Shown: positions 17,801-26,562, counted from the stretch's first letter. The stretch: 64,000 bases of DNA from Thiocystis violacea (GCF_016583565.1 NZ_NRRF01000015.1:1-64000); one strand, 5' to 3'. Made by a program: numbers and translations. The notes: generated by a model not told the origin, from the letters alone.

Positions 17801-18588
17801 GAGCGATCAAGATCGACTCAGGGTCGGTCCAGGCCTTGAGCAGTTTGGCGGCATTGGCGATCGCTAGGAAGTCCTACGATGACGCGGCGGCTCGGATCGG
17901 GGAGCTAGAGCGGGTCCTCGGCGCCGAGAGCGCGAACGTGCTTGTCTTACGTGGCGCTCTGGCGGAAAGTCAGGGCGATATGGAGGCTGCGCTGGCGAGC
18001 TATCAGCGCCTGTTCGACCAGTCGCCGAGTATGCAGAGTGCCCTGTTGCTAGCGCGAGCGCATGCTAAGACCAATGATCTGGACGGGGCGAGTCATCTGC
18101 TCAATGATTGGCTCGGACAGCATCCTGATGATGCTCAAGTTCGGTTCGAGCTGGCGCAATTGCAGATGAGAATGCAGCGTCCCGAACAGGCGATCACGGA
18201 GTTTCGGGCTGTGCTGGTGAAGAAGCCCGACAACTCGATTGCGCTGAACAATCTGGCGTGGCTGCTTCAGGAGCGCGAGCCGGTGCAAGCGCTTGAGTAT
18301 GCAAGGCGCGCGCACGAATTGGCTCCGAAATCCGCAGACATCGCCGATACCCTGGCGGTGCTGTTGATGCGCAACGGTGACCTGCGCGAGGCGGGGCGTA
18401 TGAGCGATCTCGCTTTAGCCGCCGATGCCGAAAACGGCAGCATGCTCTTCCATAAGGCGCAGATCCTCGAGAAGGGTGGAAAGCGCGCTCAGGCGGAACG
18501 GGTATTGGAGACGGCCTTGAAGGTCGGCGGGACTTTCGAGGAACGCGCTGAGGCTGAGGCTATGCTGAAGCGGCTGAGCGGCAGCTGA
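14851..18588 (+). CDS. prsT: XrtA/PEP-CTERM system TPR lipoprotein PrsT, enlarged by internal duplication
   Basis: This 1245-residue protein starts with a lipoprotein signal (AALIGGC, lipidated Cys25) and is otherwise built of tetratricopeptide repeats, as in the PrsT family (TIGR02917), whose members are usually about 900 residues. The excess is explained by a duplication: the segment from about residue 437 (AAEQLVFGYVSSGDLDQALK) recurs from about 753 (AAEQLVLGYVRSGDPEGALK), a period of 316 residues or 948 bases. PrsT is found with PrsK and PrsR in XrtA genomes and is thought to help export or assembly of polysaccharide or PEP-CTERM proteins at the outer membrane. Start supported by AAGGAG 9 bases upstream. 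It is flanked by repeats R2 and R3. Confidence 0.9.
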   Translation: MQASNAVSSRFCVAAMLIAALIGGCGQSLTPEEYLSRGEAALARGELRAAVIAFKNVLQEQPGNAEARALLGQASLGLGDPVVAEQDLERAREMGADDARIQPWLARSWLQQGKYDQVVALKVSGEVSAERRAALLAVKSEARLAQRDLPGAEREADAALRADPNAVPALQAMARLKAVRGELDAAIMLVKQALERDVSNAEAENLLGEIERSAGRLDEAEAAYTRAMQDPVQGPRSQLNRATLRIQANRLDEAQSDIDALKKRVKDNLLVDYAEAQLLYARKDYAKAIERLDVLLGANPRYIPAVRLAGATRLALREPAVARIHLQRAVSALPDDVEARRMLIMALLQVGEAAEAERLARERIESAPEDTATTDLLASALMMQGKRDEGVSFLRRVSAVQSDSAAANVRLGTALLGQGDVEEGLKTLREALKQDPELRGAAEQLVFGYVSSGDLDQALKAAREYADRDPGSARAQALLGAVYLQREQVAEASQAFEKALELEPGNLAASTGLATLALRKDDLTAARGYFAKSLEAHPEDDRLRLLLARLAMAQKDTAAAKGYLDEAVERNPDALLPRLYLAAYYQRIGDSAESLNLLSETRRDFPNNPALLGLTADAQLTLRQFDAAKSTLEDLLIDAPNDPRVRVALASAYASLGESASAKVELKKALELDANLIPAVNLQARLAIAEKDLDGAEQALGELTRLLGPNHADVLLIEGQLAQIKGDLSAANGTFQRLLASGGDALDLDSDPGLRNAAEQLVLGYVRSGDPEGALKAALELRERQPESARVHDLVGALYLRAKQLDSAAQSFQRALELEPGDVAAIGGLAAIAIDGNELDRAEQLYEEGLKKHPNDIALFTGLARVALLRNDGVAAERYLVRSEQANPRALEPRLFLAAFHLRQGNPARALDVLTEASQLSPDAVQLLALRAEAELSLRRFEAARDTLIRLDRVRPDQPRVLIALARADAALGRLDDAEQSLRRAIKIDSGSVQALSSLAALAIARKSYDDAAARIGELERVLGAESANVLVLRGALAESQGDMEAALASYQRLFDQSPSMQSALLLARAHAKTNDLDGASHLLNDWLGQHPDDAQVRFELAQLQMRMQRPEQAITEFRAVLVKKPDNSIALNNLAWLLQEREPVQALEYARRAHELAPKSADIADTLAVLLMRNGDLREAGRMSDLALAADAENGSMLFHKAQILEKGGKRAQAERVLETALKVGGTFEERAEAEAMLKRLSGS

Positions 18589-18706
18589 TTACAGTTCCTC
18601 AGTCTGCTTGCAAGCGTTTGCCCCTGGGATCCTGGAAGAACTCAGAGCTAGGCGCTTTCCGGGAATCCTCATACCTCTATGCCTCGGACAATCGTTGTCG
18701 CTGTAG

Positions 18707-18805
18707 GCATTGGTCATCAGTTGAACCGGTGGGGTGGGCGAGCGCGAGCGAAGCCCACCGAATCCCGCGTCGTTGTTGGTGCACTGTGCTGTGCTTGTCC
18801 CTACA
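18707..18805 (+). repeat. ~100-bp palindromic repeat, copy R3
   Basis: CATTGGTCATCAGTTGAACC, then GGTGGGGTGGGCGAGCGCGA and GAAGCCCACCGAATCCCGCG, ending near CTTGTCCCTAC. It is in the same orientation as R2 on the other side of prsT but more diverged, and lacks the far GATGATCGACGCC block. The surrounding gap 18589-18967 holds nothing else I can identify. Confidence 0.7.
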
Positions 18806-18967
18806 GAATAGGCGCGAAAACCGCCGAAAAAATGTTCTCCACGACATCATTCGCGCGCAACCTATTGTTTTCCTGGCCTGTCTAGCGAGCTTCGCAACCC
18901 CTGTGCTGAATAAGGCGTTCGAAGTGCCGCTCTCTGTCAAGCAGAGGGTTCTCTCTCTGGTCAACAG

Positions 18968-19159
18968 TTACATCCGTACTCTGCCGTTGGCTTGTTTTCT
19001 CTCTTCATAACAACTGGTTAGCAGGCAGTGGTAGACATTGCTTAGCACCTGTTCTCGAAAAGACGAAGGTGGGCTGATGTTTCTCATTTCCTGCTCGTAG
19101 TAATCGATGCGCTGATTGATATCAGTTTCTTGTGCTGGGGAGTGCTCAATGGGTTTCAT
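18968..19159 (-). CDS. Small hypothetical protein
   Basis: A 63-codon frame reads MKPIEHSPAQETDINQRIDY, then YEQEMRNISPPSSFREQVLS and ends KQANGRVRM. Its composition is protein-like, hydrophilic and not repetitive, with two Cys near the end (YHCLLTSCYEE). An in-frame Met six codons upstream (19177) is an alternative start; neither has a good ribosome-binding site. I do not recognise the family. It lies between prsT and the duplicated element, on the opposite strand. It may equally be a chance frame. Confidence 0.3.
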   Translation of the reverse strand: MKPIEHSPAQETDINQRIDYYEQEMRNISPPSSFREQVLSNVYHCLLTSCYEERKQANGRVRM

Positions 19160-19343
19160 TGCGAATTCTGGTTTCATTGTGAATTTCTGCTGGCCAATAG
19201 GGTGAATTGCCGATCAGATGGATCATTTAAAACCTGCACGCTTGGGCGCTCCGAAGACGTCGACCTCCCGTCCGTAACACGCCGTTCCGCTTAAGCCAGC
19301 CAACCAAACGAACGGCTAGCGATCTACTTGAGTCCGACGCTCA

Positions 19344-19491
19344 TTCTGCTTTGTTAGATTCGAGTTTTCTCTATCTATCTGATCTATAAAGCTCACGTTG
19401 GATCGCTCGCCTGATCATTGGGGCTATACTGCATGTAAAAGAGGCATTTGCGCCGCTGGGAGCAGCCGGCTTTCCGGGTAACAAAGTAGTA
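19344..19491 (+). repeat. Duplicated intergenic element, copy B
   Basis: Gapless partner of 4342-4473 (about 101 of 130 identical), followed one base later by GGTAACAAAGTAGTA. This copy lacks the 40-bp spacer seen in copy A and has no MITE nearby. It lies about 500 bases upstream of the XrtA ATPase gene. Confidence 0.8.
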
Positions 19492-19990
19492 CTCATCGCT
19501 TTTTTGCAAAGTGGCGCGCGGTATGCCTGTTCAGGTCGCGGTAGACTGAATGGAGGCCCAGATGTCTCACATGGAAACGCACATATGATGCCAGTGCTTC
19601 CATGCGTTGTGTCCGTTGGATAATGGCCGCGAGTGGCTTTATGCTGCATTGAGAAACCGGCGGTCTGACTCCGTGCGACCAGCGCTTCGTTCGAAAGTCC
19701 GAAAACAGCTGCATCGCTTGACCTTTTGTTGACGGGTTTGCGCACAACGGTCGGGCTGGTCTTTCGATTTGCGAGATCAATCAGTGTCCATTTGTGTCAG
19801 TTTTTGGCAGTGCCGATGTCAGAACTGGCAGCCGTTGGATCCTGTCTGAGGATAATGTACGACGACGCCGGCTTTACGCGCGCGGCGCAAATTCACCAGT
19901 GGCAGTTGGTCGTCATTCTGTTCAGCTTCCGCAGCTTGTGTGTCATTATGATTTTTGAATCGCCATCTTGGTGAGATATGGAATTCCAAT
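19492..19990. other. Leader region of the ATPase-prsK-prsR operon
   Basis: No convincing gene. Two overlapping minus-strand frames (19371-19745, 19493-19780) have no recognisable family. TGGCAG occurs at about 19833 and 19900 but without TGC at sigma-54 spacing. The region is less GC-rich than the genes around it and probably contains the operon promoter, which I cannot place. Confidence 0.35.
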
Positions 19991-22309
19991 ATGTTTGAGG
20001 CATTCTACGGATTCAGTGTCGATCCCTTCCGCTTGATTCCCGATAACTCGGCTGTCTTCGAGCATCAAGGATTTTCTAAGGCGCGGTCTTATATCGATTA
20101 CGCGCTGCTGCGTGGCGAGGGGTTCGTCATGATTACTGGCAGCCCGGGTACGGGTAAGACAACCCTGATCAAGAATGTGCAGTCGAGAATGGCTGATTCT
20201 GATATCCGGATGGCGGTGGTTTCCAATCCGCGTTTGGAGCCTGAGGATCTGCTGAGAATGGCGGCCAATGCATTCGGCGTGGACGTGGGCGAGCAATATA
20301 GTAAGTCCAATTTGCTATTGAGGCTGACGGAGTTTTTTCTTTCTCAGCGCCGTGCGGGTGGACGCGCATTGCTGATCGTCGATGAGGCGCAAGATCTCTC
20401 GGCATCCGCGCTCGAGGAGTTGCGGCTGCTCACGAATCTTGAGCATTTGGACGTGGCACTCCTGCAGATCCTTTTAGTGGGACAGGCGTCGCTGCGTGAC
20501 CTGGTTCGTAGCGAGGGAATGGAGCAACTGCATCAGCGGATCGTAGCGGCCTGGCAGTTGGCGCCGCTTGAGCCCCGCGAGACGGTTGGCTATGTCCGCG
20601 ATCGGTTGGAAAGGGCAGGGTGGCGCGGCGATCCGTCCTTTCAGCCGGGTGTGTTGAGGGCGATTCATGAGTTCAGTGTCGGCGTGCCGCGCCTGATCAA
20701 TCTCGTTTGTGGTCGCCTGTTGCTGCGTGGATTTTGCTTGGAATCGCACGAGCTAGGCATCGCTGACGTCAACTGCGTCATCGGCGAACTGCGCGATGAG
20801 GGACTCACCCCGAGAACCCTGAGTGCGAAAGATGCTCGGTCTGACGGTTCCCCCGTTGAAGGTCGTGCCGACGCGGCCGGCGCGAGTACTTCCAGGGTAG
20901 AGGGCGGAGTGTCGGCGGACGATGACGTCACCGATTGGTCCTTGCTTGATCAGGGGCTGGCGATGGAGGGTGCGCCCGCTGCGCACCCGGTCCCCGCTTC
21001 ATGCACGTCCGTTGAGAACGAGTTGGCGGCGCAGATGGAGTCGGTTTCCCTAGCCGGCGCCGAATTGGACGCCGAGGCTTCCGTCGACGAGGCAGGTCAC
21101 GATCAGGAGCATGGGCACCTGGGGGGGGGCGACGATCCGGGTGGTGCGCCTGAAGCTGCGTCGATGCCCTTGTCCGAACTTCCCGAGTCGAACCCGATTC
21201 TAGTCTGTGAGGATTCCTTCCGCGCGGAGTCGGTTCAGGATTGGGGCGATGAGCAGACTGGCTACAAGGCGATTGCGGAGGCCTACGAGCCACACAGAGG
21301 CGCTGCTGGTTCGAGGCGGCCGGTGATCTATGCGCTGGTTGCCCTGGCTGTCGTGGGGGCGGCGATGGGTGGAGCCTATTGGCTTTTCCCAGAAAACTGG
21401 AATCGGTTGGTGAAGTCCGCCGAGCACTGGGTGGAGACTGGGGCCGCCAGACTCTCGCAGTTGTCTGGTTGGTCTCGCGATGCGGCTAGGGTGAGCCCCG
21501 ATGGCACCGCAGGGCCGCCGCAGCCGGTGGCGGGAGGGTTAGAAGTCTCGCTCCCTGGCGCGCAGGAGAATATCTCGACAGTCGCCTCGAATAGTCGGCC
21601 GGTTGCTGCCACGGATGAGGTGGATCTCATCCGAGATCTTGAGGATCGGCGCCCTGCGGCCCAACTGGACGAATCCTCCGAACCGACTCCGCCCGCCCCT
21701 GATGGCGCGCTCGCCCGATCTCCCTCCGTTAAAGGCGCGTTGAATGAGCCAAATGAACAGGTCGACCAGGAAGGAGGATTCACTGAGTCGGCGGACAGAC
21801 GAGCAGACGGTCGGTTCGCCGAGCCTAAACAGGGCACCCTTGATGTCGATGCGAGTCCTGGGGTCAGCGGAGGCGTTCCCGAGGCGGTTGGCGGTGAGGC
21901 CGAGAAGGGGACGACTCGCCGGCGAGCAGCCGTGGGCACGCTGCTCTTGGTCGAGGTGGCGTTCCAGTTCAATCGATCGGTGATCGGTGCGCGATTTGCC
22001 AAAGCCCTCGACGAGGTAGCGGCGCTCATGGATGAGTCAAGTCTGACGACCGCCGACATTCAAGGCTTCACCGACGGCATCGGAGACCCGCGCTATAACG
22101 ACATGCTGGCGCGTCGGCGGGCGCAGGCCGTTGCGGACTATCTGATTAAGCGAGGCATTGACAGTGAGCGCTTGTCCGTTTTTGGCAGCGACGTCAATGC
22201 CGCCGGGGGAGATGCCAACGGCGCGGGCGCGGTCACCGAGAAGGGTGCTGCCGGGCGGACGGTGGAGGTCAGGGTCCTCGGGCCGATCGATGGGGCGCGA
22301 TCTGGCTGA
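19991..22309 (+). CDS. XrtA system AAA+ ATPase fused to a C-terminal OmpA-like domain
   Basis: Start at the ATG at 19991 gives MFEAFYGFSVDPFRLIPDN, the typical beginning of XrtA-associated (TIGR03015, ExeA/GspA-like) ATPases; an upstream TTG in frame is not preferred. Residues 1-270 form the AAA+ domain: Walker A GSPGTGKTT (50-58), Walker B LLIVDEAQD (127-135). Family members are usually ~270-370 residues. This one has 772: an acidic linker, one membrane helix at about 444-465 (IYALVALAVVGAAMGGAYW), a periplasmic low-complexity stretch, and an OmpA/peptidoglycan-binding domain from about 649 (IQGFTDGIGDPRYNDMLARR, AQAVADYLIKRGI). It could thus couple cytoplasmic ATP hydrolysis to the cell wall, as ExeA does with another wall-binding domain. 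The stop overlaps the prsK ATG (TGATG). Confidence 0.88.
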   Translation: MFEAFYGFSVDPFRLIPDNSAVFEHQGFSKARSYIDYALLRGEGFVMITGSPGTGKTTLIKNVQSRMADSDIRMAVVSNPRLEPEDLLRMAANAFGVDVGEQYSKSNLLLRLTEFFLSQRRAGGRALLIVDEAQDLSASALEELRLLTNLEHLDVALLQILLVGQASLRDLVRSEGMEQLHQRIVAAWQLAPLEPRETVGYVRDRLERAGWRGDPSFQPGVLRAIHEFSVGVPRLINLVCGRLLLRGFCLESHELGIADVNCVIGELRDEGLTPRTLSAKDARSDGSPVEGRADAAGASTSRVEGGVSADDDVTDWSLLDQGLAMEGAPAAHPVPASCTSVENELAAQMESVSLAGAELDAEASVDEAGHDQEHGHLGGGDDPGGAPEAASMPLSELPESNPILVCEDSFRAESVQDWGDEQTGYKAIAEAYEPHRGAAGSRRPVIYALVALAVVGAAMGGAYWLFPENWNRLVKSAEHWVETGAARLSQLSGWSRDAARVSPDGTAGPPQPVAGGLEVSLPGAQENISTVASNSRPVAATDEVDLIRDLEDRRPAAQLDESSEPTPPAPDGALARSPSVKGALNEPNEQVDQEGGFTESADRRADGRFAEPKQGTLDVDASPGVSGGVPEAVGGEAEKGTTRRRAAVGTLLLVEVAFQFNRSVIGARFAKALDEVAALMDESSLTTADIQGFTDGIGDPRYNDMLARRRAQAVADYLIKRGIDSERLSVFGSDVNAAGGDANGAGAVTEKGAAGRTVEVRVLGPIDGARSG

Positions 22310-24414
22310 TGTCTGCGTCCATGACGGCCGGTGCCCTGAGTTATTTGCTGGCCCTGTTGGCCTATCTGCTCCTGGCTATTCTGCTTGTGACGGCATGGCG
22401 CGGGCGTCTAACGGGGTTGCTCGCCGTCGTGGCGGTTGTGGCGAGCTTGCCCTGGGCGGCGGTCGGTGTTGTCGCCGGCATGGGCGTGAGCCTTTCGGAT
22501 GGCTTGTTCGGGAGCGTTGAACTGGCGCGCAATGGGGGCTGGTTCCTCTTCCTGACCGCGATCCTGGTGGCTGAGTATGATCGCGCGAGTTCGCGGTTCT
22601 GGAATGTGGCGGCTTGGTCGGTCATCGCGCTCGGTGGGTTGCTCGCGCTGTTCATCCCGCTCGCTCTCCCTTCAATCGGGTTGGCGGCGAGCGATCGGGT
22701 AGATGTCGTCTTGTTCGCTGGAATTCTTGAGGCCGTTTTTGGACTCTTGTTAGTCGAGCAGGTGTTTCGCAATCGGCTACCGGCGCGGCGCTGGGAGATA
22801 AAGCATCTCTGCCTCGGGTTGGGTGCGGTGTTTGTTTACGACCTCTTCTTCTATTCGGACGGCCTGCTGATGCAGCACCTCGATGAGCATGCCTGGGAGG
22901 CGCGTGGTCTCGTCAATGCTTTGATCGTTCCGCTCATCGCGGTTTCTGCGGCGAGAAACCCCGCTTGGTCACTGGATGTGCATGTGTCGCGGAGCGTCGT
23001 GTTCCATTCTGCGACCTTGTCGGGTGCCGGCCTTTATCTGATGGCGATGGCGGCGGCGGGATATTGGATTCGACTCTTCGGTGGTGCTTGGAGCGCCGTG
23101 CTCCAGATCGTCTTCCTATTTTCTGCTGGGGTATTGCTGCTGCTGTTGCTTTTCTCGGGTCAATTACGGGCCCGCGCGCGGGTTTGGGTGAGTCGGCATT
23201 TCTTTAGTTTCAAGTACGATTATCGTGAGGAGTGGCTAAGGTTCACCGAGGCCCTGTCGCAGGGTGGCATGAACCTGCCGCGGGCCGTCGTGGGCGCGCT
23301 CGGGGAGATCGTTGATAGCCCGACAGGCATGCTCTGGGCGCGGCATGAAGGCGGCGACTTTGAACTGCTGGAGCGCAACGGTCTTTCCGAGACGCGGATT
23401 TCAACGATGCGCGGAGAAGATTCGCTGGTCCGTTTTCTCGAGCGCTCGGGTTGGATCGTGGAGATCGACGAATGGCGGCGGTCATCCGAGGTCTATGAGA
23501 ATGTGGAAATGCCCGATTGGCTGCGCGATTCCTCCGCGTTCTGGCTGCTGGTCCCATTAGTCAATCGCGAGGAACTCTGTGGCTTCGTGGTTCTGGGGCG
23601 TCCGCGCGTCCCACGCTCGATCAACTGGGAGGATCGTGCCTTGCTGAAGACCGCTGGCCGTCAGGCGGCAAGCCATGTAGCCCGGTATCTGTCCGACCGA
23701 GCGCTGATGCGCGCGCGCCAGTTCGAGGCATTCAATCAACTTTCGGCCTACGTGGCGCATGATCTCAAGAATTTGCTGGCCCAACAGTCATTGATTCTGT
23801 CCAATGCTGAGCGGCACAAGCAGAATCCTGCGTTTGTCGAGGATGTGCTGCAAACGATCAGGACCTCGGTCGATCGCATGAATCGTCTCATGGCCCAGTT
23901 GCGAACTGGAGTTCGGGGCGGGGAACTCTCCCAGACCGATCTGGAGGCGCTGATCCGCGAGACGATCGACAGGCATGCCGATCGCGCTCCGATTCCTCGC
24001 GTGGAGATTTTGGCTGGAGATTTGCTTGTAAACACGGACAAGGAACAGCTGCGAACGATTGTTGGGCATATCCTGCAGAATGCACGGGAGGCCACGGGAC
24101 CCGATGGTTCTGTGGTTGTGCGTGTGATTGAGGAGGCTCATGGCGTCACGATCGAAATCGAGGATGATGGAGTGGGGATGTCGGACGAGTTCATTCGCGA
24201 TCGCCTGTTTCGTCCCTTTGATTCCACCAAGGGTTTGACCGGGATGGGGATAGGGGCCTTCGAGGCCCGCGAGATGGTGCGCCGGCTGGGCGGTGAATTG
24301 GCGGTCGAGAGCAAGCCTGGGCGTGGAACGCTGTTTCGGGTCTATCTGCCCCGCCGTGATATCGTGGGACGCCAAGCGGCGTGCGTTCCCAAGCCGTCGG
24401 AGACGGCGGTATGA
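22309..24414 (+). CDS. prsK: PEP-CTERM system sensor histidine kinase PrsK
   Basis: This 701-residue kinase has about eight membrane helices in residues 1-290, a GAF-like sensor at about 310-460 (TGMLWARHEGGDFELLERNG), and a phosphoacceptor helix with YVAHDLKNLLAQQ (His near 483). Its ATPase domain has N box QNAREATG, G1 DDGVGMSD and G2 GMGIGAFEAREMV. This is the architecture of PrsK (TIGR02916). It should phosphorylate PrsR, encoded immediately downstream with a 4-base ATGA overlap. The membrane part suggests it senses an envelope or membrane signal; the ligand is unknown. The upstream ATPase gene overlaps by one base, so the three genes are translationally coupled. Confidence 0.93.
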   Translation: MSASMTAGALSYLLALLAYLLLAILLVTAWRGRLTGLLAVVAVVASLPWAAVGVVAGMGVSLSDGLFGSVELARNGGWFLFLTAILVAEYDRASSRFWNVAAWSVIALGGLLALFIPLALPSIGLAASDRVDVVLFAGILEAVFGLLLVEQVFRNRLPARRWEIKHLCLGLGAVFVYDLFFYSDGLLMQHLDEHAWEARGLVNALIVPLIAVSAARNPAWSLDVHVSRSVVFHSATLSGAGLYLMAMAAAGYWIRLFGGAWSAVLQIVFLFSAGVLLLLLLFSGQLRARARVWVSRHFFSFKYDYREEWLRFTEALSQGGMNLPRAVVGALGEIVDSPTGMLWARHEGGDFELLERNGLSETRISTMRGEDSLVRFLERSGWIVEIDEWRRSSEVYENVEMPDWLRDSSAFWLLVPLVNREELCGFVVLGRPRVPRSINWEDRALLKTAGRQAASHVARYLSDRALMRARQFEAFNQLSAYVAHDLKNLLAQQSLILSNAERHKQNPAFVEDVLQTIRTSVDRMNRLMAQLRTGVRGGELSQTDLEALIRETIDRHADRAPIPRVEILAGDLLVNTDKEQLRTIVGHILQNAREATGPDGSVVVRVIEEAHGVTIEIEDDGVGMSDEFIRDRLFRPFDSTKGLTGMGIGAFEAREMVRRLGGELAVESKPGRGTLFRVYLPRRDIVGRQAACVPKPSETAV

Positions 24415-25769
24415 AGGGCGCTGCAAAGCCGTTGCTTGTGATCGAGGATGATCTGGGACTGCAAAGTCAATTGCGCTGGTGCTTCGATGGTTTCGATGTA
24501 GCCGTGGCATCGGATCGCCGGGAGGCGCTGGCGCAGGTGCGCCGGCATCGGCCGAGCGTGGTCACGCTCGATCTTGGTTTGCCGCCTGATCCTGGTGGCG
24601 TGAGCGAGGGCATGGCGACCTTGGCTGAGATTATGGAACTCGTGCCTCAGACCAAGGTGATTGTGGTGACAGGTAACGATGATCGCCCGAATGCGGTCAA
24701 GGCGATTGCTCTCGGCGCCTATGATTTCTATCCGAAGCCGATCGACTCGGTGACACTGAACCTGGTCGCCGAGCGTGCGCATCGTCTCTTTGAGCTAGAG
24801 TCCGAGAATCGAAAGCTTCGACAGCTGAGTGTGGATGAGCCGTTGCGAGGTGTCATTGCCACGAGCCCACAGATGCTCAAGGCCTGTCGTGCCGTCGAAA
24901 AGGTGGCGGAGGCGGACGTGACCGTCCTCATCCTTGGCGAGAGCGGAACCGGCAAGGAACTCTTCGCGCGTGCGCTGCATGAGCGCAGTCCCCGAGCCTC
25001 TGGCAGGTTGGTTGCGATTAATTGCGCAGCGATTCCGGAGAATCTGCTAGAGAGCGAGCTGTTCGGCTATGAGAAAGGTGCCTTTACCGGCGCGATCAAG
25101 CAGACTTTAGGCAAGATCGAGTACGCGAATGGCGGGACGCTGTTCCTGGATGAGATTGGCGATCTGCCGCAGCCGCTCCAGGCGAAGCTTCTGCGTTTCT
25201 TGCAGGAGCGGGTTATCGAGCGTCTGGGCGGGAGAAAAGAGATAGCGCTCGATCTGCGCGTTGTTTGCGCGACGCATCAGGATCTGGAATCGCAAGTCGC
25301 GTTGGGTCAATTCAGGGAGGATCTTTACTACCGTATCAGCGAGGTGACTATTCGCTTACCCGCGCTCAGAGAGCGGGAGGGGGATGCGCTGGTTCTGGCA
25401 CGAGCTTTCCTCGACCAATACAATGCCGAATATGGCAGATCGCTCTTCGGCTTCACTAAAGACGCATTGGCCGCAATCGAGCAGTATGGCTGGCCAGGGA
25501 ATGTTCGTGAAATCGAGAGCCGCATCAAGCGTGCCGTGATCATGGCGGAGGGTCGTCAACTGTCGTCCGAAGATCTCGATTTGGAGGCAGGTGAGAGTCT
25601 GGCTCCTCTCTGTCTCCAGGAAGTGCGAGATCAGGCGGAGTTGCTCGCCTTGCGTCAGGCTCTCGGTAGAGCCGATGGTAATATGACCCTGGCCGCCCAA
25701 ATGTTGGGCATCACTCGCCCCACCTTGTATCGTTTGCTTGAAAAGTTCGATATGAATTCGGCTGACTAG
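24411..25769 (+). CDS. prsR: PEP-CTERM system sigma-54 response regulator PrsR
   Basis: The ATG at 24411 gives 452 residues: receiver domain with acidic pair IEDD and phosphorylated Asp54 (VVTLDLG), AAA+ sigma-54 activation domain with Walker A GESGTGKE, the contact motif GAFTGA and Walker B GGTLFLDEIGDLP, and a C-terminal Fis-type helix-turn-helix (NMTLAAQMLGITRPTLYRLL). An upstream GTG in frame lies inside prsK and is unlikely. PrsR-type regulators activate sigma-54 promoters of PEP-CTERM genes; one such promoter precedes the PEP-CTERM gene at 1323. The GAFTGA loop is intact, so it should activate and not merely bind. Confidence 0.95.
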   Translation: MKGAAKPLLVIEDDLGLQSQLRWCFDGFDVAVASDRREALAQVRRHRPSVVTLDLGLPPDPGGVSEGMATLAEIMELVPQTKVIVVTGNDDRPNAVKAIALGAYDFYPKPIDSVTLNLVAERAHRLFELESENRKLRQLSVDEPLRGVIATSPQMLKACRAVEKVAEADVTVLILGESGTGKELFARALHERSPRASGRLVAINCAAIPENLLESELFGYEKGAFTGAIKQTLGKIEYANGGTLFLDEIGDLPQPLQAKLLRFLQERVIERLGGRKEIALDLRVVCATHQDLESQVALGQFREDLYYRISEVTIRLPALREREGDALVLARAFLDQYNAEYGRSLFGFTKDALAAIEQYGWPGNVREIESRIKRAVIMAEGRQLSSEDLDLEAGESLAPLCLQEVRDQAELLALRQALGRADGNMTLAAQMLGITRPTLYRLLEKFDMNSAD

Positions 25770-25851
25770 CCTCTACGGGCGATCCGTGTTGCCAATGAGA
25801 GTTTGATGCCAGAGAGGCGTGTGTCTATAGACGCATTTGGAAAAGGGGATA

Positions 25852-26505
25852 ATGCAATTGAGAATTAATTTTGGATCCTTGAAGTGCGGTGCTGCGCTGA
25901 TGACTGCGTGCATCGTGCTTCTAAACCTGGGCTGTGCCTCCTTCAAGGCCAAGTATCCGCCGGTGCCTCTCGATCAACGCGACATAACGGTGCAAGACGG
26001 TTATTTCTACGAGATCGCCCCAGGGGATCAGGTCAATATCTTCGTCTGGGGATTCGAGGAGCTTTCTGGTTCCGTGCCCGTGCGGCCTGATGGGATGTTG
26101 ACGACACCGCTGATCGAAGATGTCCCTGCCAGCGGGAAAACGCCGACGCAACTCGCCCGCGATCTTGAAAAGCAGTTTGCGGTTTATGTGCGCTACCCGA
26201 TCGTGACCGTCATCGTCAATGGCTTCGTGGGGCTGCCGAGTCAGCAAGTCCGCGTGGTGGGTGAGGCCGGGAAGCCGGCTGCTGTGCCGTTTCGAAAACA
26301 CATGACGTTGCTGGACCTCATGGTTGAGGTCGGCGGACTGACCGAGTTCGCGGCTGGCAACAAAGCTATCCTTGTGCGCTACGCCAACGGGCAGCAGCGT
26401 CAATACTCTGTTCGCTTGGATGATCTGATTCGACGTGGGATCATCAAAGAAAACTTGGGTCTGTTGCCAGGCGATATCTTAATCATTCCAGAATCCTGGT
26501 TTTGA
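25852..26505 (+). CDS. XrtA-associated polysaccharide export lipoprotein (Wza-like)
   Basis: This protein of 217 residues has a lipoprotein signal ending LLNLGC (Cys28), then a Poly_export domain (YEIAPGDQVNIFVWGFEELS) and one SLBB-type domain (VRVVGEAGKPAAVPFRKHMT), ending at LLPGDILIIPESWF. It belongs to the TIGR03027 family and should form or feed the outer-membrane polysaccharide exit channel. Start at ATG 25852 because AGGGG lies 4-8 bases upstream; a TTG five codons earlier is disfavoured. It is the first gene of the biosynthesis/export run, 82 bases after prsR, with no clear promoter between. Confidence 0.92.
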   Translation: MQLRINFGSLKCGAALMTACIVLLNLGCASFKAKYPPVPLDQRDITVQDGYFYEIAPGDQVNIFVWGFEELSGSVPVRPDGMLTTPLIEDVPASGKTPTQLARDLEKQFAVYVRYPIVTVIVNGFVGLPSQQVRVVGEAGKPAAVPFRKHMTLLDLMVEVGGLTEFAAGNKAILVRYANGQQRQYSVRLDDLIRRGIIKENLGLLPGDILIIPESWF

Positions 26506-26562
26506 GGATTTCGCGAATCGGCTAAATGGTTATCTGCTGGAAAATCTGGCAAGTGAACAGCT

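Noticed and set aside
19371-19780. Two overlapping minus-strand frames upstream of the ATPase operon as regulator genes
   Set aside because: No ribosome-binding site, no helix-turn-helix or other pattern, and one overlaps the duplicated noncoding element.
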